Positions 1 through 7,613 are shown, numbered from the stretch's first letter. The stretch is DNA of 19,847 nt from Bacillota bacterium (GCA_023394255.1 JAEXAZ010000121.1:1-19847), one strand, 5' to 3'. A program made the numbers and translations. The notes: generated by a model not told the origin, from the letters alone.

Positions 1-1698
1 CAGTCGATTGTGATGGAATATATTGACGGAATTACGCTCAAAGAGTATATTGAGCAGCAGGGTGTGCTTCAGTGGAAGGAAGCGGTCCATTTTACGGTGC
101 AGACCCTGCGGGCGCTTCAGCATGCCCATGAAAAAGGGATTGTCCACCGTGATATCAAGCCCCAGAATATCATGCTTCTGTCCGACGGCACCATCAAGAT
201 CACCGATTTCGGCATCGCGCGGTTTGCCCGCAGCGAGGCCCGCACGCTGACCGACAGGGCGATCGGCTCGGTGCATTATATCAGCCCGGAACAGGCTGCC
301 GGCGGCACAATTGATGCCCGCACCGATATCTATTCGGTGGGCGTCATCCTTTATGAGATGCTTACCGGGCAGGTTCCTTTTGAAGCCGATACCCCGGTGT
401 CGGTCGCGCTCAAACAGATCCAAAATAAAGCGGCCCTGCCGCGCACGCTGAATTCTTCCATCCCGGAAGGGCTGGAGGAGATTACCATGCATGCCATGGA
501 GAAGGACGCGGCAAAACGCTACCAGTCCGCGGCGCAGATGCTGCGGGATATTGACGAATTCAAGCGCGACCCGTCGATTTCGTTTGAATATAAATATCTG
601 AATGTACCGCTGCCGGCGGAAAACAGCAAGTACACCAATGCGATACAGAATGCCCGAAAGGATCAAAAAAAGGTGAAACGCAAAAAAGAAAAAACAAAAC
701 GTGCTCCGATTATTCCGGTTCTGGCCGGGGTAACGACGGCGTTTGTGATTGTGACAGCAGCGTTTATCGGCTGGATGATTTATCTGAACAATCCGTTTGC
801 GCCCGTCGAGGATGTGGAAGTCCCCACATTAATCGGGCTCAGGTATGATGACATCAAGATTTCTCCCAAGTACGAGAATTTTAAACTGGAAGTGGAAAAA
901 ACCGATTATAGCAACGATTACGGCAAAGGGGTTATTTACGACCAAAGCCCCAAAGCGGGAACGAACGTTAAGGTTGATTCAATCGTTAAAGTGAAAATCA
1001 GCACCGGCCAGAAGACGATCAAGCTGACCAATTTTGAAGGCATGGACGTCAAGCAGGTGATTGCCCAGCTCAAGGAGTGGGGCGTTGATTATGATGAAAA
1101 GGCAATGTTCAGCGATACCATACCGCTGGACAGCATCGTGAAGACAATCCCCGGGGAGGGGGAGGAAGTTTCCGCAGGCGAAGTGGTGACGCTCTATGTC
1201 AGCATGGGCAAGGAGCAAAAACAGGTTACCGTGCCGGATCTGGCAGGCATCAGCATCGAGGACGCGCGCACCCTGCTGCAGAACTATAAGCTGCAGATCG
1301 ATAAGGTGACCTACGATCCCGATTATGACGGCGAATTCCCGGACGGCACGATTATCGGCCAGTCTCCCGCCGCGGATTCCATGGTGGAGCAGAACAGCAA
1401 AATCAACGTGACGGTTGCCGGCGAAAGCAGCGGGCCGATCAAGATGTCCCTGTTTGTGCCGCTGCCCGCGTCGGTCGACCGCGATGTGGAAATGTCCGCC
1501 ACACAGGACGGCGAGGAAGTTGCCAAGGAAACGCTCAATCCTTCCAAGGCCAAGGTCTGGAAGCCCGCCTTTGAGGGCGAAGGGATTACGGAAGTGAATA
1601 TTTTCTTTGACGGAGAGCTTTATCAGGTGTATGAACTGGACTATGATCAAAAGGGACACCGCGTTCTCCACAACTACGCAGACGAATTTGAAGAATGA
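1..1698 (+). CDS. prkC: PASTA-domain Ser/Thr protein kinase PrkC, 5' end cut by window
   Basis: Membrane Ser/Thr kinase that senses peptidoglycan fragments through extracellular PASTA repeats. The frame is open from base 1, so the N-lobe (glycine loop and ATP-binding lysine) lies outside the window. Visible parts, numbered from base 1, are the catalytic loop HRDIKPQN (about 49-56), ITDFGIA with the metal-binding DFG (about 69-71) and SPEQ, which replaces APE. A Lys/Arg-rich juxtamembrane stretch (about 217-234) precedes one membrane segment (about 236-262). Three PASTA repeats follow (about 270-475), beginning near VPTLIGL, IKLTNFEGM and VTVPDLAG. The last roughly 90 residues form an extra C-terminal domain. 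The stop is followed closely by rsgA, an order conserved in Firmicutes. In B. subtilis PrkC acts in germination and stationary-phase signalling. Family assignment is secure. Confidence 0.96.
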   Translation, partial: QSIVMEYIDGITLKEYIEQQGVLQWKEAVHFTVQTLRALQHAHEKGIVHRDIKPQNIMLLSDGTIKITDFGIARFARSEARTLTDRAIGSVHYISPEQAAGGTIDARTDIYSVGVILYEMLTGQVPFEADTPVSVALKQIQNKAALPRTLNSSIPEGLEEITMHAMEKDAAKRYQSAAQMLRDIDEFKRDPSISFEYKYLNVPLPAENSKYTNAIQNARKDQKKVKRKKEKTKRAPIIPVLAGVTTAFVIVTAAFIGWMIYLNNPFAPVEDVEVPTLIGLRYDDIKISPKYENFKLEVEKTDYSNDYGKGVIYDQSPKAGTNVKVDSIVKVKISTGQKTIKLTNFEGMDVKQVIAQLKEWGVDYDEKAMFSDTIPLDSIVKTIPGEGEEVSAGEVVTLYVSMGKEQKQVTVPDLAGISIEDARTLLQNYKLQIDKVTYDPDYDGEFPDGTIIGQSPAADSMVEQNSKINVTVAGESSGPIKMSLFVPLPASVDRDVEMSATQDGEEVAKETLNPSKAKVWKPAFEGEGITEVNIFFDGELYQVYELDYDQKGHRVLHNYADEFEE

Positions 1699-1730
1699 AA
1701 GCAAAACCTATTTCTGTGAAGGGCGGCCGT

Positions 1731-2621
1731 ATGGAGCATCTGACAGGGTTAATTACGAAAGCAACAGGCGGATTCTATTATGTAACAGCCGGTGCGGCGG
1801 TTTATGAATGCCGCGCCAGGGGGCTTTTTCGCAAAGAAGGCGTCAGCCCCCTTGTGGGAGACTCTGTGAAGATGGAACAGCTTGGACAGGGCAAGGGACA
1901 GGTCACGGAAATCCTGCCGCGCAAAAACGCCCTGGTGCGCCCGCCGCTCGCAAACCTGGATACGTTTGTGATTATCACTTCGGTCGCCGATCCCGTGCCA
2001 AACCTTCTGGTTATCGACAAGATGATGGCGATCGCCTGCCACAAAGGCATCCGGCCGATGCTGGTAATCACCAAGAGCGATTTGGGCAGCGCGGAGGCGC
2101 TGGAGGAGATTTATCGAGGAATCGGGATTCCGGTGTTCACGGTAACTGATAAAAGCGGTGAGGGGATCGAACAGATCCGGGCGGCGCTTTCCCACGGAAT
2201 CAGCGCCTTTTCCGGCAACACAGGGGTGGGAAAGTCCAGCCTGCTCAACCGCGTTGATTCCCGTCTGGCGCTTGAAACGGGGGAAACCAGCCAGAAGCTT
2301 GGCCGGGGCCGCCATACAACCCGCCATGTGGAACTGTTCCCCATCGGCGAGGACGGCTACATTGCCGATACCCCCGGTTTTTCCGCGGTGGAACTCGAGC
2401 GGTATGAGGTGATTTTGAAAGAAGAACTCGCCGGATGTTTCCCGGAATTCGCGGAATATACGGATCACTGCCGGTTTACCGGCTGTTCACATACGGTGGA
2501 GAAGGGATGCGCGGTTCTGGAGGCTGTCAATCAGGGGAAGGTCCATCCGTCGCGTCATGCGAATTACTGTGCGCTTTATGAGGACGCAAAAAAAATCAAG
2601 GAGTGGGAGCTGAAAAAATGA
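1731..2621 (+). CDS. rsgA: Ribosome small-subunit-dependent GTPase RsgA
   Basis: Circularly permuted GTPase that acts in late 30S subunit maturation. An OB fold at the N-terminus is followed by the permuted G domain, with G4 (ITKSD) before the P-loop GNTGVGKSS and the G3 motif DTPGFS. A C-terminal zinc knuckle carries the C/H set around DHCRFTGCSH and GCAV. An in-frame ATG at 1695 overlaps the prkC stop (ATGA) but has no well-spaced Shine-Dalgarno. The ATG at 1731 has AAGGG seven bases upstream and gives MEHLTGLITKA..., which matches the family N-terminus and the usual length (296 aa against 298 in B. subtilis). I therefore prefer 1731. The gene is co-transcribed with prkC and thiN. Confidence 0.95.
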   Translation: MEHLTGLITKATGGFYYVTAGAAVYECRARGLFRKEGVSPLVGDSVKMEQLGQGKGQVTEILPRKNALVRPPLANLDTFVIITSVADPVPNLLVIDKMMAIACHKGIRPMLVITKSDLGSAEALEEIYRGIGIPVFTVTDKSGEGIEQIRAALSHGISAFSGNTGVGKSSLLNRVDSRLALETGETSQKLGRGRHTTRHVELFPIGEDGYIADTPGFSAVELERYEVILKEELAGCFPEFAEYTDHCRFTGCSHTVEKGCAVLEAVNQGKVHPSRHANYCALYEDAKKIKEWELKK

Positions 2622-3244
2622 AGCGCTGCGTTGTGCTGACGGGCGGGCCGCTGTCCGATTTTGACCATATCCGCCCGGAACTGCGTCCGGACGATTATAT
2701 CATCGCCTGCGATGCGGGATATGCGGCCGCCAGACAGTTTGGCATCACCCCTCATCTGGCGGTGGGGGATTTCGATTCCCTGCAAGAAACGGTTCCGCGG
2801 GATATTCCGGTATTGAAAGCCTCCACGCATAAGGACGATACGGACACCATGCTGGGCCTCCGCTGCGGCCTGGAACGGGGCTGCCGCGATTTTCTGATAC
2901 TGGGTGGCCTGGGCGGCCGTCTGGACCACACGGTTTCCAATCTGCAGGCGCTTTCCTTTCTCTGCGAAAACGAAGCAACAGGGCAAATCCTTTCAAACCG
3001 GAACGCGGCATGGATTGTCCGAAACGGCTCCCTGCGGATCCCCCGGATGGAAGGCTATCATCTTTCCGTGTTTGCGTGGGGAGGAACCTGCGCGGGCGTG
3101 ACATTGGAAGGGCTGGAATACCCGCTTACCGATTACACGATGCACCCGGTAAACCCGGTGGGCACAAGCAACGAATTTTCCGCCGAAGAAGCTGTGGTCA
3201 CGGCGGGGAGCGGCACTTTGCTGGTCATTGCCTCCCGGGAATAA
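2618..3244 (+). CDS. thiN: Thiamine diphosphokinase
   Basis: Transfers diphosphate from ATP to thiamine to make thiamine diphosphate in the cytosol. Diagnostic motifs are CDAGYAAA near the N-terminus, VGDFDSL, the acidic stretch HKDDTDTMLG, and GGLGGRLDHTVSNL. The C-terminal half is the thiamin-binding beta domain, with PVGTSNEF near the end. The ATG at 2618 overlaps the rsgA stop (ATGA) and has GGGAG eight bases upstream, so translation is likely coupled. Length is 208 aa, normal for the family. In B. subtilis thiN also sits between rsgA/rpe and spoVM, as here without rpe. Confidence 0.95.
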   Translation: MKRCVVLTGGPLSDFDHIRPELRPDDYIIACDAGYAAARQFGITPHLAVGDFDSLQETVPRDIPVLKASTHKDDTDTMLGLRCGLERGCRDFLILGGLGGRLDHTVSNLQALSFLCENEATGQILSNRNAAWIVRNGSLRIPRMEGYHLSVFAWGGTCAGVTLEGLEYPLTDYTMHPVNPVGTSNEFSAEEAVVTAGSGTLLVIASRE

Positions 3245-3290
3245 AAAAGCTTTGGGCAAGCCGCCTGATGGGCCTGCCCAGAGCTTTTTT
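3243..3290. terminator. Bidirectional intrinsic terminator between thiN and spoVM
   Basis: Arms 3243-3258 and 3275-3290 pair over 16 positions with one wobble (AAAAAAGCT...TGGGCA with TGCCCA...AGCTTTTTT). The A-run and T-run on either side let it work for thiN on the + strand and spoVM on the - strand, which converge here. Confidence 0.9.
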
Positions 3291-3372
3291 ATGTATTCTC
3301 TTTTTTTACACCGAACAGGAGCCGCAAAATTGGCGCGAGGAACCGCGGGCTTTTCACAACAACAATTTTCAT
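3289..3372 (-). CDS. spoVM: Stage V sporulation protein SpoVM (27 aa)
   Basis: Tiny amphipathic helix that recognises the convex forespore membrane and anchors SpoIVA, the base of the spore coat. It begins MKIVVVKSPRFLAPIL, continues with an amphipathic arginine/leucine stretch, then FGVKKENT. Start, length (26 aa in B. subtilis), the proline at residue 9, the following FL, and the basic C-terminus all match the family. AAAGGAGG lies 11 bases before the ATG, a slightly long spacing. The stop lies in the T-run of the shared terminator. It follows the 52-aa membrane protein gene by 22 bases, so the two probably form one transcript. Its position next to thiN is conserved with B. subtilis. Its partner gene spoIVA is also in this window. 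Confidence 0.92.
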   Translation of the reverse strand: MKIVVVKSPRFLAPILRLLFGVKKENT

Positions 3373-3394
3373 GAGAGATAATGCCTCCTTTGAT

Positions 3395-3553
3395 TCACAA
3401 GATCAAGATACGTATTCCGAGAGCGACCAGACAAACGCCGGCTAATATCAACACCAATTTCATCGAGGCAAACACGGCAAGCACTACGCCCAATCCAAAA
3501 CCGGCCCCCATCAACGCCCAGCAGTTATAATCCAGAAAATCCTTGCGTTTCAT
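3395..3553 (-). CDS. Small two-helix membrane protein, unknown function
   Basis: A 52-aa protein starting MKRKDFLDYNCWALM. A short basic N-terminus is followed by two hydrophobic segments (about residues 13-30 and 32-52) separated by one lysine, ending LGIRILIL. An upstream in-frame start at 3592 exists, but GGAGGTGA sits directly before the ATG at 3553 and decides the start. I do not recognise the family. It lies immediately upstream of spoVM on the same strand, so a sporulation or envelope role is possible, but that is inferred from position only. Confidence 0.75.
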   Translation of the reverse strand: MKRKDFLDYNCWALMGAGFGLGVVLAVFASMKLVLILAGVCLVALGIRILIL

Positions 3554-3570
3554 CTTGTCACCTCCGCCCT

Positions 3571-3590
3571 GCGTATAGTTCAATATACGC
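3571..3590. repeat. Perfect inverted repeat upstream of the small membrane gene/spoVM
   Basis: GCGTATA-GTTCAA-TATACGC: 7-bp perfect arms and a 6-bp loop, 18 bases before the ATG of the 52-aa gene. It could be a protein-binding operator or an mRNA hairpin close to the ribosome site. No T-run follows, so it is not a terminator. Confidence 0.5.
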
Positions 3591-3628
3591 ATTTCAAGGA
3601 TTTTGGTGACAGACGGCCCTGAATTTCA

Positions 3629-3657
3629 TTTACATTCCCGCTGGGACGGACTATAAT
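3629..3657 (+). promoter_or_regulatory. Sigma-A promoter of galM
   Basis: TTTACA (3629-3634), 17-bp spacer, TATAAT (3652-3657). The expected transcript start is near 3664, about 30 bases before the galM ATG. Confidence 0.85.
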
Positions 3658-3694
3658 GGAAAAAAAGATTGCGGCATAAAAGGAGAGGCGTTTC

Positions 3695-4759
3695 ATGACA
3701 GCGATGACAGTAAAACCGTTCGCCGCCCTTGAGGACGGGAGAACCGCGGAACTTTATACCTTGAAAAACGTAAATGGAATGGAAGTTGCCATAACCAATT
3801 TCGGCGGCGCGATCGTATCCCTTCTGGCTTCCGACAGGAATGGAAAGTTTGCGGATGTGGTGCTCGGACACGCCGGCTATGAGGGATACCGGGCGCGCAG
3901 GCATTTTTTCGGCGCGCTGGTTGGGCGTTGCTGCAACCGTATCGGAAAGGGCCGGTTTACGTTGAACGGGAAAACCTATCAGCTTGCTGTCAATGACCAG
4001 GGGAAAAACCACCTTCACGGCGGGGTGGAAGGGTTTGACCAGAAACTGTGGGGGGCCCAAACCGTGATGCGGGACGGCGACCAGGTGCTGCGGCTTACCT
4101 ATACCAGCCCGGACGGCGAGGAAAACTATCCGGGTACGCTTTCCGTCAGCGCCGAATACCGGCTGACAGACAGCAACGCCCTTGAACTGCGGTATTCGGC
4201 AGTCTGTGATGCCGATACGGTCTGCAACCTGACAAACCACTCCTACTTCAATCTTGCGGGCCATGATTCCGGAACGGTTTTAAACCACCGCCTGAAAATT
4301 TATGCGGATTATTTCACCGAGGCGGACAGCGAGAGTATCCCCACGGGGCGTGTTTTGCCGGTTGCCGGTACGCCGATGGACTTCCGGGAATTTCACCGGG
4401 TGGGCGAGCGGATTGAGGCGGACTACCAGCCGCTGCATTTCGGCGGCGGATACGACCATAACTGGGTGCTCAGAAAAGGAAACGGTGTTCTGGGGCCTTG
4501 CGCGGAGCTCTATGAAGAAACAAGCGGGCGGCATATGGTCTGCGAAACGACACTGCCCGGCGTCCAGTTCTATTCAGGGAACGGGTTGGACGGAACCATC
4601 GCCGGCAAAGGAGGCTGCCGCTATCAGAGGCGCGGCGCGCTTTGCCTGGAAACACAGTATGCTCCGGATTCTGTGAACCACCCCGAATGGGATAATCCAA
4701 TTTTGAAAGCCGGACAATGCTATGAATCTGCCACCGTTTACCGTTTTGATGCCAAATAA
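3695..4759 (+). CDS. galM: Aldose 1-epimerase (galactose mutarotase)
   Basis: Interconverts alpha and beta anomers of galactose or glucose in the cytosol, feeding the Leloir pathway. Family motifs are all present: substrate-binding NHLHGG (105-110), the catalytic histidine in TNHSYFNLAG (H182), GGYDHNWVL (about 251-259), TLPGVQFYSGN (about 286-296) and the catalytic glutamate in CLETQYAPD (E319). The length of 354 aa is normal. The ATG at 3695 has AAGGAGAGG six bases upstream and its own sigma-A promoter. A terminator follows directly, so it is a single-gene unit. No other galactose genes are nearby. Confidence 0.96.
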   Translation: MTAMTVKPFAALEDGRTAELYTLKNVNGMEVAITNFGGAIVSLLASDRNGKFADVVLGHAGYEGYRARRHFFGALVGRCCNRIGKGRFTLNGKTYQLAVNDQGKNHLHGGVEGFDQKLWGAQTVMRDGDQVLRLTYTSPDGEENYPGTLSVSAEYRLTDSNALELRYSAVCDADTVCNLTNHSYFNLAGHDSGTVLNHRLKIYADYFTEADSESIPTGRVLPVAGTPMDFREFHRVGERIEADYQPLHFGGGYDHNWVLRKGNGVLGPCAELYEETSGRHMVCETTLPGVQFYSGNGLDGTIAGKGGCRYQRRGALCLETQYAPDSVNHPEWDNPILKAGQCYESATVYRFDAK

Positions 4760-4764
4760 CATAG

Positions 4765-4792
4765 AAAAAAGCCCGCGCAAGCGGGCTTTTTT
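4765..4792. terminator. Bidirectional terminator between galM and the cotJC 3' segment
   Basis: AAAAAAGCCCGC-GCAA-GCGGGCTTTTTT is a perfect 12-bp arm pair with a 4-base loop. The A/T flanks let it end both galM (+) and the cotJ operon (-). Confidence 0.93.
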
Positions 4793-4827
4793 TATGAACT
4801 GATCTGTGTAGAAGCACTCGACAGGAC

Positions 4828-5634
4828 TCAGCCCCATCCGTTATTGCCGCGTTTGCTCCGCTTCGCGGAGGGATTGCCGGAATATGGGCTGACTTGGTTA
4901 TATCCGTAGTTGGATGTATTGAGAATCGGCTGATTGTAATGATAGGCTGAGTAGACATCGTTCGTTTTTGCGGCGGACGTATCGGCCACCTTGGAAACAT
5001 CGGCGACTTTGGACATGTTCATATCGGCGACCTTGGATACATCGGCGACTTTGGACATGTTCATATCGGCGACCTTGGATGCATCGGCGACTTTGGACAT
5101 GTTCATATCGGCCACCTTGGAGGTGTCGGCGACTTTGGACATGTTCATATCGGCTACCTTGGAGACGTCGGCGACTTTGGACATGTTCATGTCGGCCACT
5201 TTGGAGACATCGGCGACCTTGGACATGCTGGTATCGGACACCTTGGAGACATCGGCGACCTTGGACATGCTGGTATCGGCTACTTTGGAAGCACCGGCAG
5301 TTTTGGAGAAATTGATGTCGGCTATTTTTGAAGTGACGTTCTCTATGACCTTTGAAGCAATGTCGGATACTTTGGAAGTGGCAGCTTCCGATACTTTGCT
5401 GACAGGAGTATCCAGGGATTTGTAGGCGGTAACCGGAGAAACCTGATTGATCTGTGCGTTTGCCACCGGGTTCACCATATTTTCGGCCATGTTCGAGACT
5501 CCGGCTACAGCACTGACAGGCTGAGGAGCGACCGGAGCGATGTCGGCGGGGTTGCATTTTTTATCAAAGCTGGGGTTAAATGCGTAAAAATTTCTGCAGT
5601 CCAGGTTATCCTGTGTAATCCGCAGCGCTTCCCC
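4828..5634 (-). CDS. cotJC: CotJC C-terminal segment with long SKVAD-repeat tail (gene split by element)
   Basis: This is the 3' part of cotJC, cut from its 5' part (9209-9733) by the element at 5629-9208. The first residues after the junction, ALRITQDNLD then CRNFYAFNPSFDKK, are the normal C-terminus of CotJC, a Mn-catalase-like spore coat protein. No start codon with a ribosome site precedes this frame; upstream ATGs lie inside the element and lack a Shine-Dalgarno. The segment makes sense only after joining. Beyond the usual CotJC end it continues for about 240 residues: a Pro/Ala/Val-rich linker, degenerate SKVSD-type repeats, eight 14-aa repeats (see 4972-5307), then a Tyr/Asn/Gly-rich end closing KRSKRGNNGWG. 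Excision would give a 441-aa protein against about 190 aa in B. subtilis. The role of the tail is unknown. Confidence 0.88.
   Translation of the reverse strand, partial: GEALRITQDNLDCRNFYAFNPSFDKKCNPADIAPVAPQPVSAVAGVSNMAENMVNPVANAQINQVSPVTAYKSLDTPVSKVSEAATSKVSDIASKVIENVTSKIADINFSKTAGASKVADTSMSKVADVSKVSDTSMSKVADVSKVADMNMSKVADVSKVADMNMSKVADTSKVADMNMSKVADASKVADMNMSKVADVSKVADMNMSKVADVSKVADTSAAKTNDVYSAYHYNQPILNTSNYGYNQVSPYSGNPSAKRSKRGNNGWG
4972..5307 (-). repeat. 42-bp coding tandem repeat, 8 copies (SKVADVSKVADMNM)
   Basis: Exactly 336 bases equal eight 42-bp units inside the cotJC tail. The consensus is SKVADVSKVADMNM, an alternation of 6- and 8-residue SKVAD modules; outer copies vary (SKTAGA, SKVSDTSM, SKVADTSA). 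Older, less regular SKV-D modules extend upstream to about 5400. Near-identical inner copies suggest copy number can change by slippage. Confidence 0.92.
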
Positions 5635-5652
5635 CAACCGTGCAGAGTGAAA
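5629..5652. other. Left attachment junction of the cotJC element
   Basis: The crossover repeat TTCCCC (5629-5634; GGGGAA in the cotJC sense) matches the copy at 9209-9214. The element-side arm, CAACCGTGCAGAGTGAAA (5635-5652), is an imperfect inverted copy of the arm at the other end (9189-9208). In the 44-bp dyad formed by both arms plus the core, about 16 of 21 position pairs are complementary. The dyad centre falls on the dinucleotide GA (cotJC sense), the expected 2-bp overlap of a serine recombinase. Confidence 0.82.
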
Positions 5653-5670
5653 TATTTCATAACTGCTTTT

Positions 5671-5699
5671 GCATGTGAACCGCACCTGCCGCATACATA
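5671..5699 (+). promoter_or_regulatory. Possible sigma-E promoter of the cotJC-element recombinase unit
   Basis: GCATGTG (5671-5677), 14-bp spacer, CATACATA (5692-5699). This resembles the B. subtilis sigma-E consensus (KMATATT, about 14 bp, CATACAMT) at 11 of 15 positions. It lies just inside the element and just before the 57-aa gene and recombinase. It would place excision in the mother cell. Confidence 0.5.
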
Positions 5700-5722
5700 A
5701 GATAGCGGAGAGGAGTGGTTCG

Positions 5723-5896
5723 ATGGAAGAGCGGGACCTGTTCGACAAAGAGGAAGTGCAAATGCCGCTGTATGGGAAAAATTATGTGGTTACAAACTAT
5801 TTTCCCAGGCTTCAGCCTGACGATTACCGGCAGCGTGTCAATCAGACGGCCTGCCGCCTTTATGAAATTCTGAATAAACGCCGTCCGCCCGAATAG
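5723..5896 (+). CDS. 57-aa protein upstream of recombinase; candidate excision factor
   Basis: Starts MEERDLFDKEEVQMPLYGKN and ends ILNKRRPPE: an acidic N-terminus, a Tyr-rich middle and a basic, probably helical C-terminus. The start is set by GGAG seven bases before the ATG at 5723; longer in-frame versions lack a ribosome site. The recombinase begins 23 bases after its stop, so the two form one operon behind the possible sigma-E promoter. I do not recognise the family. Recombination directionality factors of large serine recombinases can be this small (SPbeta SprB is 58 aa), so an excision-promoting partner is a reasonable guess from size and position only. Confidence 0.75.
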   Translation: MEERDLFDKEEVQMPLYGKNYVVTNYFPRLQPDDYRQRVNQTACRLYEILNKRRPPE

Positions 5897-5919
5897 GAAA
5901 GCGGGAAAGAAGGGCGGCA

Positions 5920-7410
5920 ATGTATGCGCTGTATGCAAGACAGTCAGTAGAAAAACCGGACAGCATCTCTATCGAAAGCCAGCTCGAATACTGCCGGTAT
6001 GAAACAAAAGGGCAGCCCCATAAAGTCTATGTAGACAGGGGGTTCAGCGGAAAAGATACCCACCGGCCGGCGTTTGAACAGATGCTGTCGGATATTCGGG
6101 CGGGGCAGATCCAGACGGTAGTGGTCTATAAATTGGACCGCGTGAGCCGTTCCGTCCTGGATTTTGGGAAACTGATGGAGGAGTTTGAAAAAAATAAGGT
6201 CGCTTTTGTTTCCGCAACGGAAAAATTCGACACACAGACCCCAATGGGCAGAGCTATGCTGAATATAGCCATGGTATTTGCCCAGCTTGAACGGGAAACC
6301 ATTCAAAAGCGGGTGGCGGATTCTTATCTGGCGCGTAGCCGGCATGGGTTTTATATGGGCGGAAGAGTACCGTACGGTTACCGGCTGGAACCGGCCGAGA
6401 TCGACGGGGTCCGCACTTCCGTATATGTTCCGGAAGAAAAAGAGGCGCAGCAGGTAAAACTGATTTATTCGATGTATGTAAACAGAGATTGTTCACTGGG
6501 AAAGATCCTTCAGTTTTTTGAAGAGCACCAAATCCCGCATCTGCGCGGAAGCAGGTGGAATACCGCACGTCTCAGCGAGCTTCTGCGCAATCCGGCTTAT
6601 GTGAAGGCGGACGCGGATATCTATCGCTATTATCGGTCTCAGGGCGTGGAAATCATCAACGGCCTGCCGGATTTTCAGGGCGAAAACGGGTGTTATCTTT
6701 ACCGGCAGAGGAAAAACGACAAAAAATACGCCGCTTTTCCTAAAGATATGCTGGTGCTGGCCCCGCATGCGGGGCTGGTTTCTTCCGGCTTGTGGCTGGC
6801 GTGCAGAAATAAATGCGGGGAGCGCCCACATCCCGCCGCCGGGAAAGCAAAAAACACCTGGCTTGCGGGAAAGGTAAAATGCGGAAAATGCGGTTACGCG
6901 CTCACAGTCAAAAAATCCGACACAAAAATGGGCAGATATTTTGTTTGCAGCGCAAAATATACCGCCAAGGGATGTCCCGGCGCCGGGACGGTTTATGTAC
7001 TGGCGGTGGAGGACTGCCTTTCGGAGCAGATCAAAAAACGGCTGGAACAGGTCCGGAACACCGGATTTCCGGAAGATGGCCGCGATTCCCTGACAAGTAC
7101 ATACCGGCAGCAGATTATGACGCTGGAGATGTCGATTGAGCAATTGGTGGATCGGGTTGAGCGCTCTACGGATGCCGCTATGGAAGCAATCAACCGGCGT
7201 ATTAACCGGCTTTGCTGTCAAAAGCAGGAATTACAGGAACGGATGAACGCCTTAACGCGAGGGACTGTAAAACAAAGTTGGCAAAAAGACCTTCCGCTGG
7301 CGGCCGTCTGGGAAGAAACAGAACCGATGGAAAAGAAGGAAATCACAGATATTTTGATTCAGTCTGTTCAGGTTGCAGACGACAGGATTGACATTGTCTG
7401 GAAGATTTAA
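5920..7410 (+). CDS. Large serine recombinase of the cotJC element
   Basis: Site-specific recombinase predicted to excise the surrounding element through a 2-bp staggered cut and phosphoserine link. The resolvase-type catalytic domain (about 1-150) has nucleophile Ser9 in YARQSVEK, plus YKLDRVSRS and the helix region FAQLERETIQKR. The recombinase domain follows (about 155-290). A zinc ribbon with paired cysteines comes next (CGKCG near 323, further Cys in VCSAKY and GCPG), then a coiled coil (about 390-445) and a C-terminal segment with EKKEITDILIQSV. Length is 496 aa, and no catalytic residue is missing. AAGGG precedes the ATG. It is clearly different in sequence from the second recombinase at 17831, so the two elements are separate acquisitions. 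Confidence 0.95.
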   Translation: MYALYARQSVEKPDSISIESQLEYCRYETKGQPHKVYVDRGFSGKDTHRPAFEQMLSDIRAGQIQTVVVYKLDRVSRSVLDFGKLMEEFEKNKVAFVSATEKFDTQTPMGRAMLNIAMVFAQLERETIQKRVADSYLARSRHGFYMGGRVPYGYRLEPAEIDGVRTSVYVPEEKEAQQVKLIYSMYVNRDCSLGKILQFFEEHQIPHLRGSRWNTARLSELLRNPAYVKADADIYRYYRSQGVEIINGLPDFQGENGCYLYRQRKNDKKYAAFPKDMLVLAPHAGLVSSGLWLACRNKCGERPHPAAGKAKNTWLAGKVKCGKCGYALTVKKSDTKMGRYFVCSAKYTAKGCPGAGTVYVLAVEDCLSEQIKKRLEQVRNTGFPEDGRDSLTSTYRQQIMTLEMSIEQLVDRVERSTDAAMEAINRRINRLCCQKQELQERMNALTRGTVKQSWQKDLPLAAVWEETEPMEKKEITDILIQSVQVADDRIDIVWKI

Positions 7411-7613
7411 TTTTTAAAAATGGCCGGCGGGGGCTGTAAAAAGAATTTTACCGCGGATGTTGCTTTCCTGATTTTATTGTCGAATACTGTTGTATGGAAC
7501 TTTATCGGGAATATGGCTGAGGGCTGCGGCGCTGACAGAGCCGCAAAGAGAGGCCGCAATTAAAAAACCAAAACAGCTTTTACGCAGAGTGAGACGGATG
7601 AGAGGTGCAGGTT

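Noticed and set aside
979..1704. Long minus-strand ORFs opposite prkC, rsgA, ilvD, spoIVA and the SPOCS gene
   Set aside because: They are antisense shadows of well-supported genes, lack family motifs and have no ribosome sites.
4968..5425. Plus-strand repeat ORFs (SATLDMFI and RRLWTCSYR repeats)
   Set aside because: They are shadow frames of the 42-bp repeat and have no ribosome sites.
4828..5748. A stand-alone 306-aa repeat protein gene starting at 5748
   Set aside because: Its first 38 or so codons lie inside the element, overlap the 57-aa gene on the other strand and have no ribosome site. Residues just after the junction are the CotJC C-terminus, so it is the 3' part of cotJC.
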